A stretch of 64,000 nucleotides of DNA from Caenimonas koreensis DSM 17982 (GCF_009646335.1 NZ_WJBU01000012.1:1-64000); one strand, 5' to 3'. Positions 44,724-54,307 are shown, numbered from the stretch's first letter. Numbers and translations are program-made. The notes: generated by a model from the letters alone, not told the origin.

Positions 44724-45503
44724 CTATTCGTTCTTGAACGCAGGCTTGCGCTTGCCCAGGAAGGCGTCCATGCCTTCCTTCTGGTCGTGCGTGGCAAACA
44801 TCGAGTGGAAGAGGCGCCGCTCGAACATCACCCCGTCCGACAGGCCGCTCTCGAAGGCGCGGTTCACTGATTCCTTGGCAGCCAAAACTGCCAGACGCGG
44901 CATGTCGGCGATGGTGAGTGCGACGGCCAGCGATTCTTCCATCAGCTTGTCGAGCGCGACGACCCGGCTGACGAGCCCCGAGCGCTCGGCCTCAGTCGCA
45001 TCCATCATCCGGGCCGTCAGCGCCATATCCATCGCCTTGGATTTGCCGACGGCGCGCGGCAGCCGCTGCGTGCCGCCCGCGCCGGGGATGATGCCGATCT
45101 TGATTTCGGGCTGGCCGAACTTTGCGTTGTCGGCGGCGATGATGAAGTCGCACATCATCGCCAGCTCGCAGCCGCCGCCGAGTGCGAAACCGCTCACGGC
45201 AGCGATGACCGGTTTGCGGATCGTGCGGATCGTTTCCCAGTTGCGCGTGATGAAGTCGCTGCCGTAGCTGTCCTTGAAGGTGAACTTCGCCATGGCGCTG
45301 ATGTCGGCGCCCGCGGCAAAGGCCTTCGCGCTGCCGGTGACGATCATGCAGCCGATGGCGGGGTCAGCGTCGAAGGCCTTGAGCGCAGCGCCCAACTCGT
45401 CCATCAGCTGGTCGTTCAACGCGTTCAGCGCCTGTGGGCGATTGAGTGTGACGATGCCGACTTTGCCGGCCTCGGTGCGGACTTCGATTGCTTCGTAGGT
45501 CAT
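44724..45503 (-). CDS. Enoyl-CoA hydratase
   Basis: A 259-residue crotonase-fold enzyme with the oxyanion hole and catalytic Glu residues typical of short-chain enoyl-CoA hydratases: [48 protein letters not shown] (second Glu and Gly). It hydrates trans-2-enoyl-CoA in fatty acid or aromatic-acid beta-oxidation. It is divergent from paaG and may belong to the phenylacetate pathway (a PaaF-like role), but the substrate cannot be read from sequence. ATG at 45503 with GGAG upstream. Confidence 0.88.
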   Translation of the reverse strand: MTYEAIEVRTEAGKVGIVTLNRPQALNALNDQLMDELGAALKAFDADPAIGCMIVTGSAKAFAAGADISAMAKFTFKDSYGSDFITRNWETIRTIRKPVIAAVSGFALGGGCELAMMCDFIIAADNAKFGQPEIKIGIIPGAGGTQRLPRAVGKSKAMDMALTARMMDATEAERSGLVSRVVALDKLMEESLAVALTIADMPRLAVLAAKESVNRAFESGLSDGVMFERRLFHSMFATHDQKEGMDAFLGKRKPAFKNE

Positions 45504-45612
45504 CCGGTGCTCCTCGTTTTCATGGGTTCGCGTCACTATAGCCGCGACGCATTTGTGTCCATCCGCATAAACCGGGAATGCTAGAGTGCAGCAGGCAAAG
45601 GAGCATCCACCC

Positions 45613-46416
45613 ATGAGTGAAGACACGGTTCTTTTCGACAAGCGCGGCGCAGTCGCCGTCATCACGCTGAACCGGCCTGCGTCGCTGAACAGCTTTTCGC
45701 GGCAAATGCATCATGACCTGTGGGCATGCTTCGACAAGATCGAGGCCGACACGTCGATTCGCGTGGCCGTCATCACCGGTGCAGGGCGCGGCTTTTGCGC
45801 TGGCGCCGATTTGTCGGGGTTTGATTTCTCCGAAGGCCCGAACCTCATCGAGCGCGCGGACCCGGGTCCGCTCATTGAAGCCACGTTCAATCCCACCGCG
45901 CGCAAGCTGCTCGCGCTGCGCGTGCCGACCATCGCCGCCGTCAATGGCGTCGCTGCCGGTGCAGGCGCGTCGCTTGCCATGGCATGCGATTTCGCCATTG
46001 CTGCGCCTGCGGCCAGCTTCATCCAGGCCTTCGCCAAGATCGGCCTGGTGCCTGACACCGGCGGCACCTGGTTGCTGATCAAGAAAGTGGGCCTGGCGCG
46101 CGCGCTGGGCACCGCGATGCTCGGCGACAAGGTCAGCGCTAAAGACGCGAAAGAGTGGGGAATGATCTGGGACGTTGCGCCCGAGGGCCAGGATTGCGTT
46201 GAGGCGGCGATGCAGCTGGCCGGGCGACTTGCAACGATGCCGACCAAGGCACTTGTCGAAACACGCAACCTCATTCGCGCGGCGGCGAGCAACGACATCG
46301 ACCGCCAGCTTGACCTGGAGCGTGACGTGCAGTCGGCGCTGGGCCGCACGCACGACTACATCGAAGGCGTGACGGCATTCCTGCAAAAACGCCCGGCACA
46401 GTTCAAGGGCGAATGA
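45613..46416 (+). CDS. paaG: 2-(1,2-epoxy-1,2-dihydrophenyl)acetyl-CoA isomerase
   Basis: A 267-residue crotonase-family protein with [33 protein letters not shown], and [12 protein letters not shown], which places an Asp where hydratases have the second Glu, the pattern of PaaG isomerases. The PaaG reaction converts the ring-1,2-epoxide of phenylacetyl-CoA to the oxepin. An AAGGAG precedes the ATG at 45613. It overlaps paaI by 4 bp and leads into paaK, forming a paaGIK run. The multicomponent epoxidase (paaABCDE) and paaZ are not in the window. Confidence 0.85.
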   Translation: MSEDTVLFDKRGAVAVITLNRPASLNSFSRQMHHDLWACFDKIEADTSIRVAVITGAGRGFCAGADLSGFDFSEGPNLIERADPGPLIEATFNPTARKLLALRVPTIAAVNGVAAGAGASLAMACDFAIAAPAASFIQAFAKIGLVPDTGGTWLLIKKVGLARALGTAMLGDKVSAKDAKEWGMIWDVAPEGQDCVEAAMQLAGRLATMPTKALVETRNLIRAAASNDIDRQLDLERDVQSALGRTHDYIEGVTAFLQKRPAQFKGE

Positions 46417-46886
46417 TGTCGCAGCAGCCATCGAACGACAACGACAGCGACCACCATCTGGCAGCCCGCGTGGGCGCGACGATGTTCGCGCAAGACCGTG
46501 CGAGCCGCGAATTCATGCAGATGGAACTGGTCAGTTGTGCGCCCGGCCGCGCCACCATGCGCATGACAGTGCGCGAGCCGATGCTCAACGGCCATGAGAT
46601 CTGCCATGGCGGCCTGATCTTCACGCTGGCTGATTCGACGTTTGCATTCGCCTGCAACAGCCGCAACCACGTCACGGTCGCAGCCGGTTGCAGCATCGAA
46701 TTTCTCAAGCCCGGCAAGCTGGGCGATGTGTTGACGTGCGAAGGCGTCGAGCAGATGCTGCAGGGCCGGCACGGCATCTACGACATGAAGGTGAGCAACC
46801 AGCGCGGTGAAGTCGTGGCCATGTTTCGCGGCAAGAGCGCTCAGATCCAGGGGCACGTGATCCCGCCAGTAGCGAAAGAATCATGA
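46413..46886 (+). CDS. paaI: Hydroxyphenylacetyl-CoA thioesterase PaaI
   Basis: A 157-residue hot-dog fold thioesterase. HEICHGGLIFTLADSTFAFA contains the HGG-type pattern with the Asp at the catalytic position, and IEFLKPGKLGDVL is the family's later strand. PaaI hydrolyses dead-end ring-hydroxylated phenylacetyl-CoA derivatives, freeing CoA. ATG at 46413 overlaps the paaG stop (ATGA); a second ATG at 46416 is also possible. It is followed directly by paaK, overlapping by 4 bp. Confidence 0.88.
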   Translation: MMSQQPSNDNDSDHHLAARVGATMFAQDRASREFMQMELVSCAPGRATMRMTVREPMLNGHEICHGGLIFTLADSTFAFACNSRNHVTVAAGCSIEFLKPGKLGDVLTCEGVEQMLQGRHGIYDMKVSNQRGEVVAMFRGKSAQIQGHVIPPVAKES

Positions 46887-48175
46887 AAAGTTTTCCGCTC
46901 GAACCCATTGAGAAAGCATCGATCGATGAACTGCGTTCGCTGCAGTTCAAGCGCCTGCAATCGACACTGCAGCACGCTTATGCCAACTCGCCGGTGTACC
47001 GCGCGAAGTTCGATGAGGCTGGCGTTCGGCCCGACGACTGTAAGTCACTCGCAGACCTGGCGAAGTTTCCGTTCACGACGAAGAAGGACTTGCGCGACAG
47101 CTACCCCTTCGGCATGTTCGCCGTGCCGCGCGAGCAGTGCGCGCGCATCCATGCATCCAGCGGCACCACAGGCAAGCCGACGGTGGTGGGCTACACAAAG
47201 AACGATATCGATACGTGGGCGGGCCTGGTCGCGCGCAGCATTCGCGCATCGGGCGCGCGGCCCGGTGACCTGGTGCATGTGAGCTACGGCTACGGCTTGT
47301 TCACGGGTGGCCTCGGCGCGCACTACGGCGCCGAGAAGCTCGGCCTCACGGTCGTGCCATTTGGTGGTGGCCAGACCGAGCGGCAGGTGCAGCTGATCAA
47401 CGATTTCAGGCCCGACATCATCATGGTCACGCCCAGCTACATGCTGGCGATCGCGGACGAATTCGAGCGGCAGGGGCTCAACCCGCGTGACTCGAGTTTG
47501 CGCACCGGCATCTTCGGCGCCGAGCCGTGGACCAACGATATGCGTGTGAAGATCGAGACGCGAATGGGCATCGACGCTGTTGACATCTACGGCCTGTCGG
47601 AAGTGATGGGCCCGGGCGTGGCGAACGAGTGCGTGGAAACCAAAGACGGCCCGACGATCTGGGAAGACCACTTCTACCCCGAGATCATCGACCCCGACAC
47701 GGGCGAGTTGCTGCCTGATGGTGAATTGGGCGAGCTGGTCTTCACCAGCCTGACGAAGGAGGCGCTGCCGATCATTCGCTATCGCACGCGCGACCTCACG
47801 CGTCTGTTGCCCGGCACCGCGCGCACCATGCGCCGCATGGAAAAGATCACTGGCCGCAGCGACGACATGATGATCGTGCGCGGCGTGAATGTGTTCCCCA
47901 CGCAGATCGAAGAGCTGCTGTTGAAGTTCGCAGAGCTCGCGCCGCACTACCAGTGCATCCTGAGCAAGGAAGGCCCGCTCGATGCGCTCACCGTCGCTGT
48001 TGAAACGCGGCATGACGTCGCACACGATTCAAGCGAAGCGCTTGTTGCCGCCGAGCGCCTTGCGTACGAGATCAAGACCTACATCGGCACGAGTGCGCGG
48101 ATTGAATTGCGCGCGACGGGCGGTGTCGAGCGCAGCATGGGCAAGGCCAAGCGGGTGGTGGATCTTCGCAAGTGA
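46883..48175 (+). CDS. paaK: Phenylacetate-CoA ligase
   Basis: A 430-residue ANL-superfamily ligase. Key motifs are HASSGTTGKPTVVGYT (P-loop A3), IFGAEPWT (A5), VDIYGLSEVMGPG (nucleotide-binding), and the hinge/C-terminal GRSDDMMIVRGVNVFPTQIE (A8). It makes phenylacetyl-CoA from phenylacetate, ATP and CoA. The ATG overlaps paaI by 4 bp, so paaG-paaI-paaK are probably one operon. Confidence 0.95.
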   Translation: MKSFPLEPIEKASIDELRSLQFKRLQSTLQHAYANSPVYRAKFDEAGVRPDDCKSLADLAKFPFTTKKDLRDSYPFGMFAVPREQCARIHASSGTTGKPTVVGYTKNDIDTWAGLVARSIRASGARPGDLVHVSYGYGLFTGGLGAHYGAEKLGLTVVPFGGGQTERQVQLINDFRPDIIMVTPSYMLAIADEFERQGLNPRDSSLRTGIFGAEPWTNDMRVKIETRMGIDAVDIYGLSEVMGPGVANECVETKDGPTIWEDHFYPEIIDPDTGELLPDGELGELVFTSLTKEALPIIRYRTRDLTRLLPGTARTMRRMEKITGRSDDMMIVRGVNVFPTQIEELLLKFAELAPHYQCILSKEGPLDALTVAVETRHDVAHDSSEALVAAERLAYEIKTYIGTSARIELRATGGVERSMGKAKRVVDLRK

Positions 48176-48241
48176 TGTTCTTGTTTTGCGCGGCGTTGGT
48201 TTGTCGCCGCCCGTATGACCATTCGTTGACGGGGCCGCGGC

Positions 48242-48327
48242 CGTCCGGTGGCCGATTCACTCCGTGTCATTCCGCCGGCCACGAGGCCGGGCTCCCTTCT
48301 TTACCTGCGTGAATCGGCCACCGGACG
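48242..48327. repeat. 48-bp core in a palindrome, left copy
   Basis: The 19-bp arms CGTCCGGTGGCCGATTCAC (48242-48260) and its exact reverse complement (48309-48327) enclose a 48-bp core (48261-48308). The core starts TCCGTGTCATTCCGCCGGCC and has an internal CCGGCC-ACGA-GGCCGG hairpin. The same core, inverted and identical at all 48 positions, occurs at 49441-49488 between arms of unrelated sequence. See findings. Confidence 0.9.
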
Positions 48328-48438
48328 TCCACGTCCTTGGGCCGATCTGGGGTGGGATGGAGAGGGTGCGGGATGCGTAAACAGTCTGGTTTACGTTTCC
48401 CTCTTCGCGAAATAGGCAGTCAACAGCAAAGAGGCAAG

Positions 48439-49299
48439 ATGGGGATATTCACTGGGCTGAAGGTTTTTCGAATTTGTGCTTTGACGCTCGTTGCCGCATC
48501 GCATGTCGGCGGCGGCGCGGTGCCAAATGCCAACTCTGACCCTCTCTCGACCTCTCTAGAAAAACGTGCGGTTTACATTCAGATATGTGTGCCTGACGGC
48601 AAGGCAGTTGTCGAGGAGATAACGGTTGACGTGACCGACATTCCTGAGGATTTGTCGCAGCAGGATTGGCAAGACATGCTGCTGAAGGCCAAAGTGACCG
48701 GCCGCTACGACAGGCCCGAAGCGGCCCAGCGCGCAGTGGTAACCATGCGCGCCGCTCGCCCGGCCGAAGGTCCTGATGCTGTACCACCCAGACTTGGCAT
48801 GGGTGAAGTGGCGATCAGTCGGGGCGTGGGCAGTGTCGGTTTTCCCACGCTGCCCCTTGCTGACAGCACCGACCGAGAGCAGCCGGTGTATCAGGCCATC
48901 ACGACGAAACAGCAAGGCGAACTCGTTGCTCTGAATGTGGAGCTGCACTTGGAGCGACGCGGCAAGAAGGAGATGACTACCTTCTGGTTCAAGCCGCCGC
49001 AGCGAATAGCGAGCGGCAGCTACACCGAGTGGCTGGCGCCAGTGTTTCAAGAAGGAGCACGGGAGCCTGGCACGTCCAACAGGGCATTCTTCATGTTGGA
49101 CGGGAAGGATCTGCCAACCAGTGCCGTAGACACCCGCGCGCCGCGCATTCGATACACCCTGATGTCGTGGGAGGAGTACACGCGCGGTGGTAAGGAGCGT
49201 ATGCGAGCGTCGCGGATGAATGTGTTGCGGGCGGCAACAGGCGCGAGCCCAAGTGTCGAAGCCCGGCGTGTTGTGAAAGGGTCGATTCCGGGCTGTTAG
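48439..49299 (+). CDS. Exported protein of unknown function between palindromic elements
   Basis: A 286-residue protein. The ATG at 48439 has GAGG at normal spacing and opens a signal peptide (MGIFTGLKVFRICALTLV ... AASHVGGGAV). The mature part has alternating polar and strand-like stretches (KAVVEEITVDVTDIPEDL, LVALNVELHLERRGKK) and a late RYTLMSWEEYTRGGKERM region. I recognise no family. It is separated by about 110 bp on each side from the two copies of the 48-bp core, which suggests it is part of one unit. Its codon usage seems less GC-biased than that of the flanking genes. Confidence 0.55.
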   Translation: MGIFTGLKVFRICALTLVAASHVGGGAVPNANSDPLSTSLEKRAVYIQICVPDGKAVVEEITVDVTDIPEDLSQQDWQDMLLKAKVTGRYDRPEAAQRAVVTMRAARPAEGPDAVPPRLGMGEVAISRGVGSVGFPTLPLADSTDREQPVYQAITTKQQGELVALNVELHLERRGKKEMTTFWFKPPQRIASGSYTEWLAPVFQEGAREPGTSNRAFFMLDGKDLPTSAVDTRAPRIRYTLMSWEEYTRGGKERMRASRMNVLRAATGASPSVEARRVVKGSIPGC

Positions 49300-49412
49300 T
49301 GAAGAGAGCGAAGCGACGTCTCGGCTTCTCAGCCACGGCCTCCACCGGCGCGGTGAATTGTCTTGTCGCTCAGAGCCGCAATCACCGAGTTGATCCACCA
49401 CCGCACTGCTCA

Positions 49413-49516
49413 GACTGTGAGCGATGGGCGGCCTTTTCCCGCAGGTAAAGAAGGGAGCCCGGCCTCGTGGCCGGCGGAATGACACGGAGGGAAAAGGCCG
49501 CCCGTCGCTCGCAGTC
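49413..49516. repeat. 48-bp core in a palindrome, right copy
   Basis: Here the 48-bp core (49441-49488) is in the opposite orientation to the left copy. Its flanking arms (49413-49440 and 49489-49516) are complementary to each other at 26 of 28 positions and have no relation to the arms of the left copy. The inner 22 bp differ at one position. Confidence 0.9.
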
Positions 49517-49571
49517 CACCCCGGTCCGCAAAGCACGCCCCCGGAACGAACCAAAACCCCGGCAACGGAAG

Positions 49572-50693
49572 CTACCGCGCCTGCTCAATCTTCTCGACAA
49601 CCAGATCGAGATACACGTCCTCACCCATGTTCAGCTTGATGCGCACGGGCAAGTACAGCAGGCTCGGCGCGAACCACATCTCGGGGTAGATGTTGCCGCG
49701 CGGATTGGCGAGCGGGCGCGGCTTGAGGTGGAACGTGTCGGTCGGGCCGGCGTAGATCGTCAGCACTTCGCGCGCGACGATGTCGTAGGTCCACAAGTCG
49801 ACGCCACCGGGGCGGGCGAGGTGCACGCTGACCACGCCAGGAACCTGCAGCGGCTCCTGCCCCATCTGGAAACGATGACTCAGCTCGATGAACTGGCTGG
49901 CGGTGTCCTGCACGCCCGGCGGGCGCGGCTCACTGCTGCCGTTGTCGCGAACGACACTGTCGGCAGTGAACTTCACGCCTCGCGCCTTGCCTCCTGGCCG
50001 CACTTCTTCGTAGGCGCGTGGTGAGAGACCGGCCGGCTCGATGTCGCCCTGGCTCGTGAAGGTGTACGTGAAGATCGGCTGCACCTTCACGTCCACACGC
50101 ACCTGGTACTTCGTGCCGTCACGCTGCCATTGCACGTGGGCGGTGCCATTGAGCGGGCCGCGAAAGTAGCCGGTCACGTTGTACGTGAGTTGCGTGTCGG
50201 TCGGCCACGTCTCCGGATTGGTGGGGCCAGTGGTGTTCACCTGGCTGCCGGCCGTTGTCGGCGCCGTGGCAACCGTCGCAGCATCCGGCGCGTTGACTGG
50301 ATCGGCAGCCGCTGAAGCGGCAGATGCTGGCTGGAGCGCAGGCTCTGGCGTTGGCTGCGACGCGGGCTTGTCCGCCGGGGTTGTGCCTGCGTCGCTCGCA
50401 AGCGCGACAGGCGGCGCGGGCGAAGCCTTGGAAGTGATCGACGTGACGCTCGGACGGGCGGGCCGCGTCACGCGCGTGTCGGGCTTGGCCTGCGGCACGG
50501 GCATGGGCGCTGGTGCGTCCGGCTGCAGCAGGCGCGAATACATCGGCGCTGGCATCGGCCGCAACAATGAGCTCGCATCGATCACGTAACGCACCCATGC
50601 CAGCACGAGAATGTGGGCCACCACCACCGCCGCGCACAGCACGGCGAAGCGAACGCCTCGCGGCGCCGCTGTCAGTGGGCGGCTGCCAGCCAC
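49572..50693 (-). CDS. DUF3108-family exported protein
   Basis: A 373-residue product from a GTG at 50693. One hydrophobic signal-anchor (FAVLCAAVVVAHILVLAWV) is followed by a long Pro/Ala/Ser-rich linker (about residues 50-140), then a beta-barrel-like domain with TDTQLTYNVTGYFRGPLNGT, IEPAGLSPRAYEEVR and MWFAPSLLYLPVRIKLN, matching the DUF3108 family of exported proteins. Its start overlaps the end of the M61 peptidase gene by 22 bp, so it is probably co-transcribed. Function unknown. Confidence 0.72.
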   Translation of the reverse strand: MAGSRPLTAAPRGVRFAVLCAAVVVAHILVLAWVRYVIDASSLLRPMPAPMYSRLLQPDAPAPMPVPQAKPDTRVTRPARPSVTSITSKASPAPPVALASDAGTTPADKPASQPTPEPALQPASAASAAADPVNAPDAATVATAPTTAGSQVNTTGPTNPETWPTDTQLTYNVTGYFRGPLNGTAHVQWQRDGTKYQVRVDVKVQPIFTYTFTSQGDIEPAGLSPRAYEEVRPGGKARGVKFTADSVVRDNGSSEPRPPGVQDTASQFIELSHRFQMGQEPLQVPGVVSVHLARPGGVDLWTYDIVAREVLTIYAGPTDTFHLKPRPLANPRGNIYPEMWFAPSLLYLPVRIKLNMGEDVYLDLVVEKIEQAR

Positions 50694-52432
50694 GGTTGGG
50701 CGAGCGCAGGCTCGCGCAGGACGAGCCGCCACGTCGTGACCGCGGGCGGCAGGTTGAGCTCGAGCCGCAGCAAACGCCTGTCGCGCGCGACCAGGGCAAT
50801 GGCCTTGCGGTGGCCGCCGCAGTAGAGCAGCAGGTCGTCGATCTTGTTCATGCGCCACGCGCAGCCGGCCACTTCAATGCCGATCCATTCGTCGCCCGCC
50901 GCCATGCCGGCCTGCTCGGCGGCGCCCCCGCGCAGCACGGTCTTGATCTGGATGCCTGATGCCTCTGTCGCGCGAATGCCCAGACGTTGCTGCAACTGCG
51001 CCGGGTCTTGCGTCACGTCGACGCCGAAGGGCTTGAACAGCGATTCGAGCGGCAGCTCCCGTGTGCCATGCACCCAGGCTGCCAGCTCGCGCGTGAAGGC
51101 GCGGCCGCCGAGCTCCTTCAGCACGAGGGCAAAGTCGGTTTCCGCCATCGGCCCGGACTTGCAGCGCAGCCACAGGGCGCGCATGACTTCATCGAGACTG
51201 GTGTGGCCTTCCGCACGCAACGTCAGGTCAAAGCACAGCGCGACCAGTGCGCCCTTCGTGTAGTAGCTGATCGTGGCGTTGGGCGTGTTCTCGTCCTGCC
51301 GGTAGTACTTCACCCAGGCATCGAAGCTGGCTTGCGCCACGGATTGCACTTCGCGCCCCGGCGCCTGCATCACCTGGTTGATCGTCTTGTTGAGCAGCTT
51401 GAGGTACGCCGTGTCGTCGATCAGCCCGGCGCGCCGCAGCAGCAAGTCGTCGTAGTAGCTCGTGAAGCCTTCAAAGAACCACAGCATCTGCGTGTAGTTC
51501 TCGCGCTCGTAGTCGTAGCGCGTGAATTCCGAGGGCCTCAGCCGCTTGACGTTCCAGGTGTGGAAGTACTCGTGGCTCACCAGCCCCAGCAGCGTGATGT
51601 AGCCATCGGTCATCCTCGATTCGCCGATGCGCGGCAAGTCACGGCGCGAGGCAATGAGCGCAGTGGAATTGCGATGCTCGAGGCCGCCGTAGCTGTCGTC
51701 CACGGCGTTGAGCAGGAACAGGTAGCTCTTGTACGGCGGCTTCTTGCGGTCGTGCCAGAAGCGGATTTCGGTGTCGCAGATTTTCTGCACGTCTGCGGTG
51801 AAGCGCGCGCCGTCGAATGCCTCGGTGGCGCCAGCCACGACAAGGCGATGCGGCACGCCGCCCGACTTGAATTCTGCCGACCAGAAAGCGCCCAGCTCGA
51901 CCGGGCAATCGACAAGTTCGTCGTAGTCGGCGGCAAGGTAGGTGCCGAAGCCCTTCTTGCCCACCTTGTGCGCGGGCAGGCCCGTTGCGGCCTGCCAGGC
52001 GGGTTTGCCCGCAACAGGCATCAGTTCCAGTGAGTGAGCGCTTTCTTCCTGGCCGTGCACTCGCAGGCAAACGCTCGTGCCGTTGAAAAAACCGCGCTGC
52101 GTGTCCAGCCATGCGGTGCGCACGGAATTGTCGAATGCGTACACCTCGTACGTCAGCTCCAGTGGGCTGCCAGGCACGCAGTCGATCTGCCAGTGGGCCT
52201 TGTCGAGCTGCTGGGCAGCAACAGCCTTGGCGCGTTGCTTTGCGGCCAGGCGTTGCAGGTTCTTCGCGAATTCGCGAACAAGGTAGCTGCCGGGAATCCA
52301 GACCGGCAGCGAGACTCGCTGCTGCGCCGCAGGCTGCACAATGACCAGCGTGATACGGAACAGGTGGGCGTGAAGGTCTGCCGCCTCAACGCGGTAGTGA
52401 ATGCCCGCTGTGTTGCGCAATGCCGTCTTCAC
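50672..52432 (-). CDS. M61-family glycyl aminopeptidase with PDZ domain
   Basis: A 586-residue cytosolic metallopeptidase from a GTG at 52432. The zinc motif HEYFHTWNVKRLRP (about residues 290-303) with a later Glu in LWFFEGFTSYYDDLLL matches family M61. A PDZ domain follows near the C-terminus (GIRATEASGIQIKTVLRGGAAEQAGMAAGD, in parts). Such enzymes release N-terminal Gly or other residues from peptides. The start overlaps the dsbC stop (GTGA). No signal peptide is seen. The DUF3108 protein lies downstream with a 22-bp overlap. Confidence 0.87.
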   Translation of the reverse strand: MKTALRNTAGIHYRVEAADLHAHLFRITLVIVQPAAQQRVSLPVWIPGSYLVREFAKNLQRLAAKQRAKAVAAQQLDKAHWQIDCVPGSPLELTYEVYAFDNSVRTAWLDTQRGFFNGTSVCLRVHGQEESAHSLELMPVAGKPAWQAATGLPAHKVGKKGFGTYLAADYDELVDCPVELGAFWSAEFKSGGVPHRLVVAGATEAFDGARFTADVQKICDTEIRFWHDRKKPPYKSYLFLLNAVDDSYGGLEHRNSTALIASRRDLPRIGESRMTDGYITLLGLVSHEYFHTWNVKRLRPSEFTRYDYERENYTQMLWFFEGFTSYYDDLLLRRAGLIDDTAYLKLLNKTINQVMQAPGREVQSVAQASFDAWVKYYRQDENTPNATISYYTKGALVALCFDLTLRAEGHTSLDEVMRALWLRCKSGPMAETDFALVLKELGGRAFTRELAAWVHGTRELPLESLFKPFGVDVTQDPAQLQQRLGIRATEASGIQIKTVLRGGAAEQAGMAAGDEWIGIEVAGCAWRMNKIDDLLLYCGGHRKAIALVARDRRLLRLELNLPPAVTTWRLVLREPALAQPWLAAAH

Positions 52433-53163
52433 TTCGCTTCGGCCAGCAGTTTCTCCACGTCGGCGGCGCCGATCGCCCCCGGCACGCGTGTGCCATTGGC
52501 AAAGAAGAGCGTGGGAGTGCCACTGATGCGATGGGTTTTGCCGAATTCCACATTGCGCGCGAGCGCCGAGGTGTCGCAGGTGTTCTTCGGTGCGGCCACG
52601 TTGCGCAGCATCCAGTCGAGCCAGGCTTTGCCCTTGTCGGCGGTGCACCAGAGGTTGCGCGATTTCTCGACAGAGTCTGGCCCGAGGATCGGCAGCAGGA
52701 ACACATGCACCGTCACGTTGTCGATCTTTTGCAGGTCCCGCTCGAAGCGCTTGCAATAGCCGCAGTTGGGGTCTTCGAACATGGCCATCTTGCGGCTGCC
52801 GTTGCCGCGCACGATGGTGAACGAGTCAGCCAGCGGCAGCTTCGAGAAGTCGATGGCGAGCAGCTTTTCCTGGCGCTCTTCCGTCAGGTTCTTCTTTTGC
52901 TTGGTGTCGATAAGCGCACCCTGGATCAGGTAGTTGCCCTCGGCGTCGGTATAGAAGATTTCGGTGCCGACGCGGATTTCGAACAGGCCGTTGATGGGCG
53001 AGGTGGCCACATCGTCGATCTTGCCCATGCGCGGCAGCCGCTCTGTCAGGTTCTTGCGGATCGCTGCTTCCTGCGCTGCGGTTTGTGCCTGCACGGGAAG
53101 TGTCACGGCCAGCGCCATCAGGCAAGTCATGGCCGCCATGGCCGCTCGAAAATTCAGTTTCAT
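52429..53163 (-). CDS. dsbC: Thiol:disulfide interchange protein DsbC
   Basis: A 244-residue periplasmic isomerase/reductase with signal peptide (MKLNFRAAMAAMTCLM ... VQAQT), an N-terminal dimerisation domain, and a thioredoxin domain with active site FEDPNCGYCKRFE (C-G-Y-C). The cis-Pro loop is ISGTPTLFF. DsbC corrects wrong disulfides in the periplasm. The start at 53163 gives the signal peptide. It overlaps the M61 peptidase gene by 4 bp. Confidence 0.9.
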   Translation of the reverse strand: MKLNFRAAMAAMTCLMALAVTLPVQAQTAAQEAAIRKNLTERLPRMGKIDDVATSPINGLFEIRVGTEIFYTDAEGNYLIQGALIDTKQKKNLTEERQEKLLAIDFSKLPLADSFTIVRGNGSRKMAMFEDPNCGYCKRFERDLQKIDNVTVHVFLLPILGPDSVEKSRNLWCTADKGKAWLDWMLRNVAAPKNTCDTSALARNVEFGKTHRISGTPTLFFANGTRVPGAIGAADVEKLLAEAK

Positions 53164-53200
53164 TGTTGTTCCAGTTGTCACGTCAAACTCGTCTGCCTGC

Positions 53201-54307
53201 TCACGACTGCCCCATTGCCCGCCGGGCGACCCACCGCTTGAGTGGGCCGCTGCTGTCGAACGCAGTCATGCCCCAGTTGCGCAGTGTGGCCCACGGCTGC
53301 GACGGCTGCGCAAACAGCTGCGCGAGGCCATCCGTTGCCGCACCCATCGCCAGCACGTCGGCCTTGCGCGCGCGCTCGTAGCGGCGCAGCAGGGCCAGGC
53401 TGCCAATGCTGCGCCAGTCTTCGCGCTCGTGCAGCACACGGGCCAATTCCCGTGCGTCGGCCAGCCCGAGGTTGAGCCCCTGCCCGGCCAGCGGATGCAC
53501 GTTGTGCGCTGCGTCCCCGGCCAGTGCCCAGCCTGTGCCGCACCACCTGTCTGCCGTGGCCAGCTGCAGCGGCCAGGCAGCGCGTGCAGAGGTGAGGCTC
53601 ATTTTTCCGAGGGCGTTGTGGCTGGCCGCTGCGATCTGGCTTTCAAACTCTTCGGCGGGCGCTGCCTGCAATGCGTCAGCGTGCGTCGGACTGACAGACC
53701 ACACCACGGCCACGGAGTTCCTTCCACCCGCTGGCCCGCCCAGCGGCAGGAAGGCCAGGATCTCGCCGTCGTCGAACCACTGCCGCGCGAGCTGGCTATG
53801 CGCCTGCTCGCAATCCAGCCGCGCGGCAATCGCGGTCTGGAGATAAGGGGTGACAGAGAACTGCACGCCGTACTGCTTGCGCGTGACGCTGGCGCGGCCC
53901 TCGCACACCACGGTGAGCGGCGCCTCGACAGGAGCGTCGACCCACTCGACCGTCGGCTGGTAGCGCAGCGCATCGCCCAGGCGCGCCTGCAGCCCCTGCA
54001 CGTCGACGATCCATGCCATGGCGCTGGCGCCGTGCGCGACGGCATCGAAGGCGACCTCACCACCATCGTCGCCGTGGATGCGCATGCCCAGCACCGGCGT
54101 GGCGTGTTGCGCGTCGGGCCAGGCCCGCAGTGTTTCGAGCAATTCGCGGGATGCGGCGTTGAGTGCGTAGGCGCGCACATCGCTGTTGGCGTCGTGGGTG
54201 GGCGCGCTGTCGCGCACCAGCGCCACGTGCAGGCGGTCGCGCGCCAACAGCAGCGCGAGCGTGCGCCCGACAATGCCGGCGCCCCGGATACATACATCGA
54301 AGGCCAT
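53201..54307 (-). CDS. UbiH/VisC-type FAD-dependent hydroxylase
   Basis: A 368-residue flavoprotein hydroxylase. The Rossmann motif near the start (IRGAGIVGRTLALLLARDRL) and the late FAD-binding GDAAHNVHPLAGQGLNLGLAD are typical of UbiH/UbiF-type ubiquinone ring hydroxylases. The expected reaction adds a hydroxyl to a polyprenylated aromatic ring; the specific ring position cannot be read. The ATG at 54307 was chosen at the start of the nucleotide-binding fold. It is divergent from the MOSC-domain gene, 61 bp apart. Confidence 0.85.
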   Translation of the reverse strand: MAFDVCIRGAGIVGRTLALLLARDRLHVALVRDSAPTHDANSDVRAYALNAASRELLETLRAWPDAQHATPVLGMRIHGDDGGEVAFDAVAHGASAMAWIVDVQGLQARLGDALRYQPTVEWVDAPVEAPLTVVCEGRASVTRKQYGVQFSVTPYLQTAIAARLDCEQAHSQLARQWFDDGEILAFLPLGGPAGGRNSVAVVWSVSPTHADALQAAPAEEFESQIAAASHNALGKMSLTSARAAWPLQLATADRWCGTGWALAGDAAHNVHPLAGQGLNLGLADARELARVLHEREDWRSIGSLALLRRYERARKADVLAMGAATDGLAQLFAQPSQPWATLRNWGMTAFDSSGPLKRWVARRAMGQS

